NCBI RefSeq assembly: GCF_018739885.1
Contig: NZ_JADOES010000048.1
Location: forward strand, 1-40,878
Direction of reading: 5' to 3'
Length of the DNA: 40,878 bases
Source of the DNA: Leptothoe spongobia TAU-MAC 1115
Lineage (GTDB): Bacteria > Cyanobacteriota > Cyanobacteriia > Phormidesmidales > Phormidesmidaceae
Shown here: positions 39,860 through 40,878 of the stretch, in pieces
Layout: the number at the start of each line of letters is the position of its first letter
Numbering within the stretch: the stretch's first letter is position 1
Position numbers and translations under genes: made by a program
Notes under the pieces: model-generated
The model's input: the letters and a program-made list of their open reading frames with translations, nothing else
What the model was told of the DNA's origin: nothing
Database searches by the model: none

Positions 39860-40271
39860 TCAGTAAAAAGTGGGATAGGTCAAAACGTCATACCACATCC
39901 AAGGCTGTGTGGTTAATCCAGCCCGCTGTGCTGCGGTATCTTTCGTCTAGCCATGTTGCCAGATCCAATTGAAATAGGTCACCACTAATCGAGTCGTCAC
40001 CTGAGTCTGTTCCCAGCACTTACCAAATTTGTTCTGGCGTCGATGCCATCATCCTGTCTGTTGCCGAATGATGCCATTCGTGCGCTCAAGTCGTTGGGTA
40101 TTCCTTTTGCCAATCACATGCATGATATCAGGAGATAAGATGCGCTCGTAGCCACCCCAATCATCGGTATACCCAATCTTACAGACAGTTTTACCTTCTG
40201 TATTGGCCATTAACTCAGCACACAGGGGCAAAACCTCCATGGGGCTTACCCCCTGTTTGAAAACGTTGTGT
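39860..40271 (-). pseudogene. IS1-family transposase remnant with two nonsense codons
   Basis: Read on the minus strand, one frame gives KIGYTDDWGGYERILSPD, HVIGKRNTQRLERTNGIIRQ, then W-H-R-R-Q-N-K-F-G-K-C-W, NWIWQHG and finally AAQRAGLTTQPWMWYDVLTY to TGA at 39860-39862. This is the C-terminal half of an IS1 InsB-type transposase. Two in-frame stops interrupt it: TGA at 40049-40051, probably from CGA, and TAG at 39947-39949. The 5' half is absent past 40272. It is an inactive fragment. Confidence 0.75.
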
Positions 40272-40878
40272 CCTCACACGTGGAGGGCAAGTCAAAGGGC
40301 AAGGCGAGATTGAAAGATTAGTAAATTATTTAATGGCTGCAGTGCATATTCCATCGAATCAATCTGTATAAGGCCCGAATCGCTTGCTTTCACACCTTCC
40401 TCTGCCGGTCTATAGCCGTATATAAAACTCAACATATTTCTTGGCAGATTTTACCTGGATTTTACTTTTTCTTGTTTATATAGGTATGTTGTATTTCAGG
40501 GTGTTTGAAGCTTAAGGAAGTAAATCCCCATTTCACGCAAAAAATGATGGATTTTACCTTTGTCAACGTAGATGGCCATGTATATTTTTAGACTGCCCAA
40601 GCTTTCCTTTGAGAGAACGGCTTTCTTTCGCTATGCCATCTAAAAGGTTTTATCAGGATTTCACTTCATCTGAGGATTATTTGTCTAAGTAGGTGATCAC
40701 AATTAATTTCAAAATTCTGAAGGCTCCCTTTTTCTGGAAGGAGTTCTATTATCCTAATTAGGCATAATGGGGTTTCCCAAATTCTGGGGGACTGTCAACT
40801 CTTGGACTTTGTACAAATTTGTAGAGAGGGATGTACGAAGAAGCGGCAATAGGCGATAAAGAGCAAATAAAAACACAC
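40272..40878. other. Terminal non-coding region with dispersed repeats
   Basis: These 607 A+T-rich bases have no gene seen. They contain three GGATTTTAC-type words (about 40448-40560), a reverse-oriented 17-base copy of the repeat found at the cupin stop (40631-40647) and an ATTCTGGGGG word at about 40785 shared with 3785. It looks like the footprint of former mobile elements. Confidence 0.4.

Noticed and set aside
1..40878. A complete diversity-generating retroelement in the window
   Set aside because: No reverse transcriptase, template repeat or accessory protein was found; only a variable-repeat-like gene end is visible.
1..40878. CRISPR arrays, tRNA and rRNA genes
   Set aside because: No regularly spaced repeats and no tRNA- or rRNA-like sequence were seen by eye.

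Overview
The window looks like a chromosomal segment of a cyanobacterium. It carries many copies of the HIP1 octamer GCGATCGC (for example at 271, 665, 5321, 6251 and 7487). It also encodes an ethylene-receptor-type histidine kinase, a pix/pil-like chemosensory operon with a PATAN-type response regulator, and a XisH/XisI pair. The genus cannot be fixed from the sequence. No rRNA, tRNA or CRISPR array was recognised.

Region 1 (1-11.5 kb) is the most unusual part. After two small envelope genes comes an FGE/SUMF1-fold (formylglycine-generating-enzyme-like) gene, a divergent four-helix membrane protein, and then a tight three-gene operon. The operon encodes a nucleoside-phosphorylase-like domain fused to a VMAP-like C-terminal region, a MoxR AAA+ ATPase, and a vWA protein fused to an FGE-like domain. 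A PD-(D/E)XK (Rpn/PDDEXK_2) nuclease-like gene and another FGE-fold gene follow. This matches the published idea of MoxR-vWA-VMAP 'ternary' conflict systems, in which the ATPase/vWA pair sets a threshold and an effector domain is released. The effector here belongs to the superfamily that includes nucleosidases acting on adenine nucleotides. The 3' end of the first FGE gene resembles the variable repeat of a diversity-generating retroelement, but no reverse transcriptase or template repeat is visible here.

Region 2 (11.5-13.9 kb) is a graveyard of mobile elements. It has an IS5-like transposase tail, a truncated transposase with a probable -1 frameshift on an A8 run, and coding-like scraps. 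A second copy of the same transposase 5' end lies at 20.7 kb, joined to a fragment of an FGE gene.

Region 3 (13.9-20.6 kb) is a signalling cassette: an ethylene-binding-domain/multi-PAS/GAF histidine kinase, an overlapping single-domain response regulator, and a REC-PAS-GGDEF-EAL protein. It could link an ethylene or light signal to c-di-GMP.

Region 4 (21-24.8 kb) has a XisH/XisI pair, a HepT/MntA-type toxin-antitoxin pair and a membrane-anchored GTPase. Together with region 1 this gives the left 25 kb a defence-island character.

Region 5 (25.5-33.7 kb) is a five-gene chemosensory operon in pixGHIJL order. Its receptor has a periplasmic sensor region rather than bilin-binding GAF domains.

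Region 6 (33.7-38 kb) holds one-carbon and methionine-salvage genes: metF, a bicupin gene, mtnC, mtnB and a divergent mtnA. No recognisable acireductone dioxygenase is present. Region 7 (38-40.9 kb) is decaying: a frameshifted gene of unknown function, a glutathione-synthetase-like gene lacking its middle, a doubly interrupted IS1 transposase and non-coding sequence.
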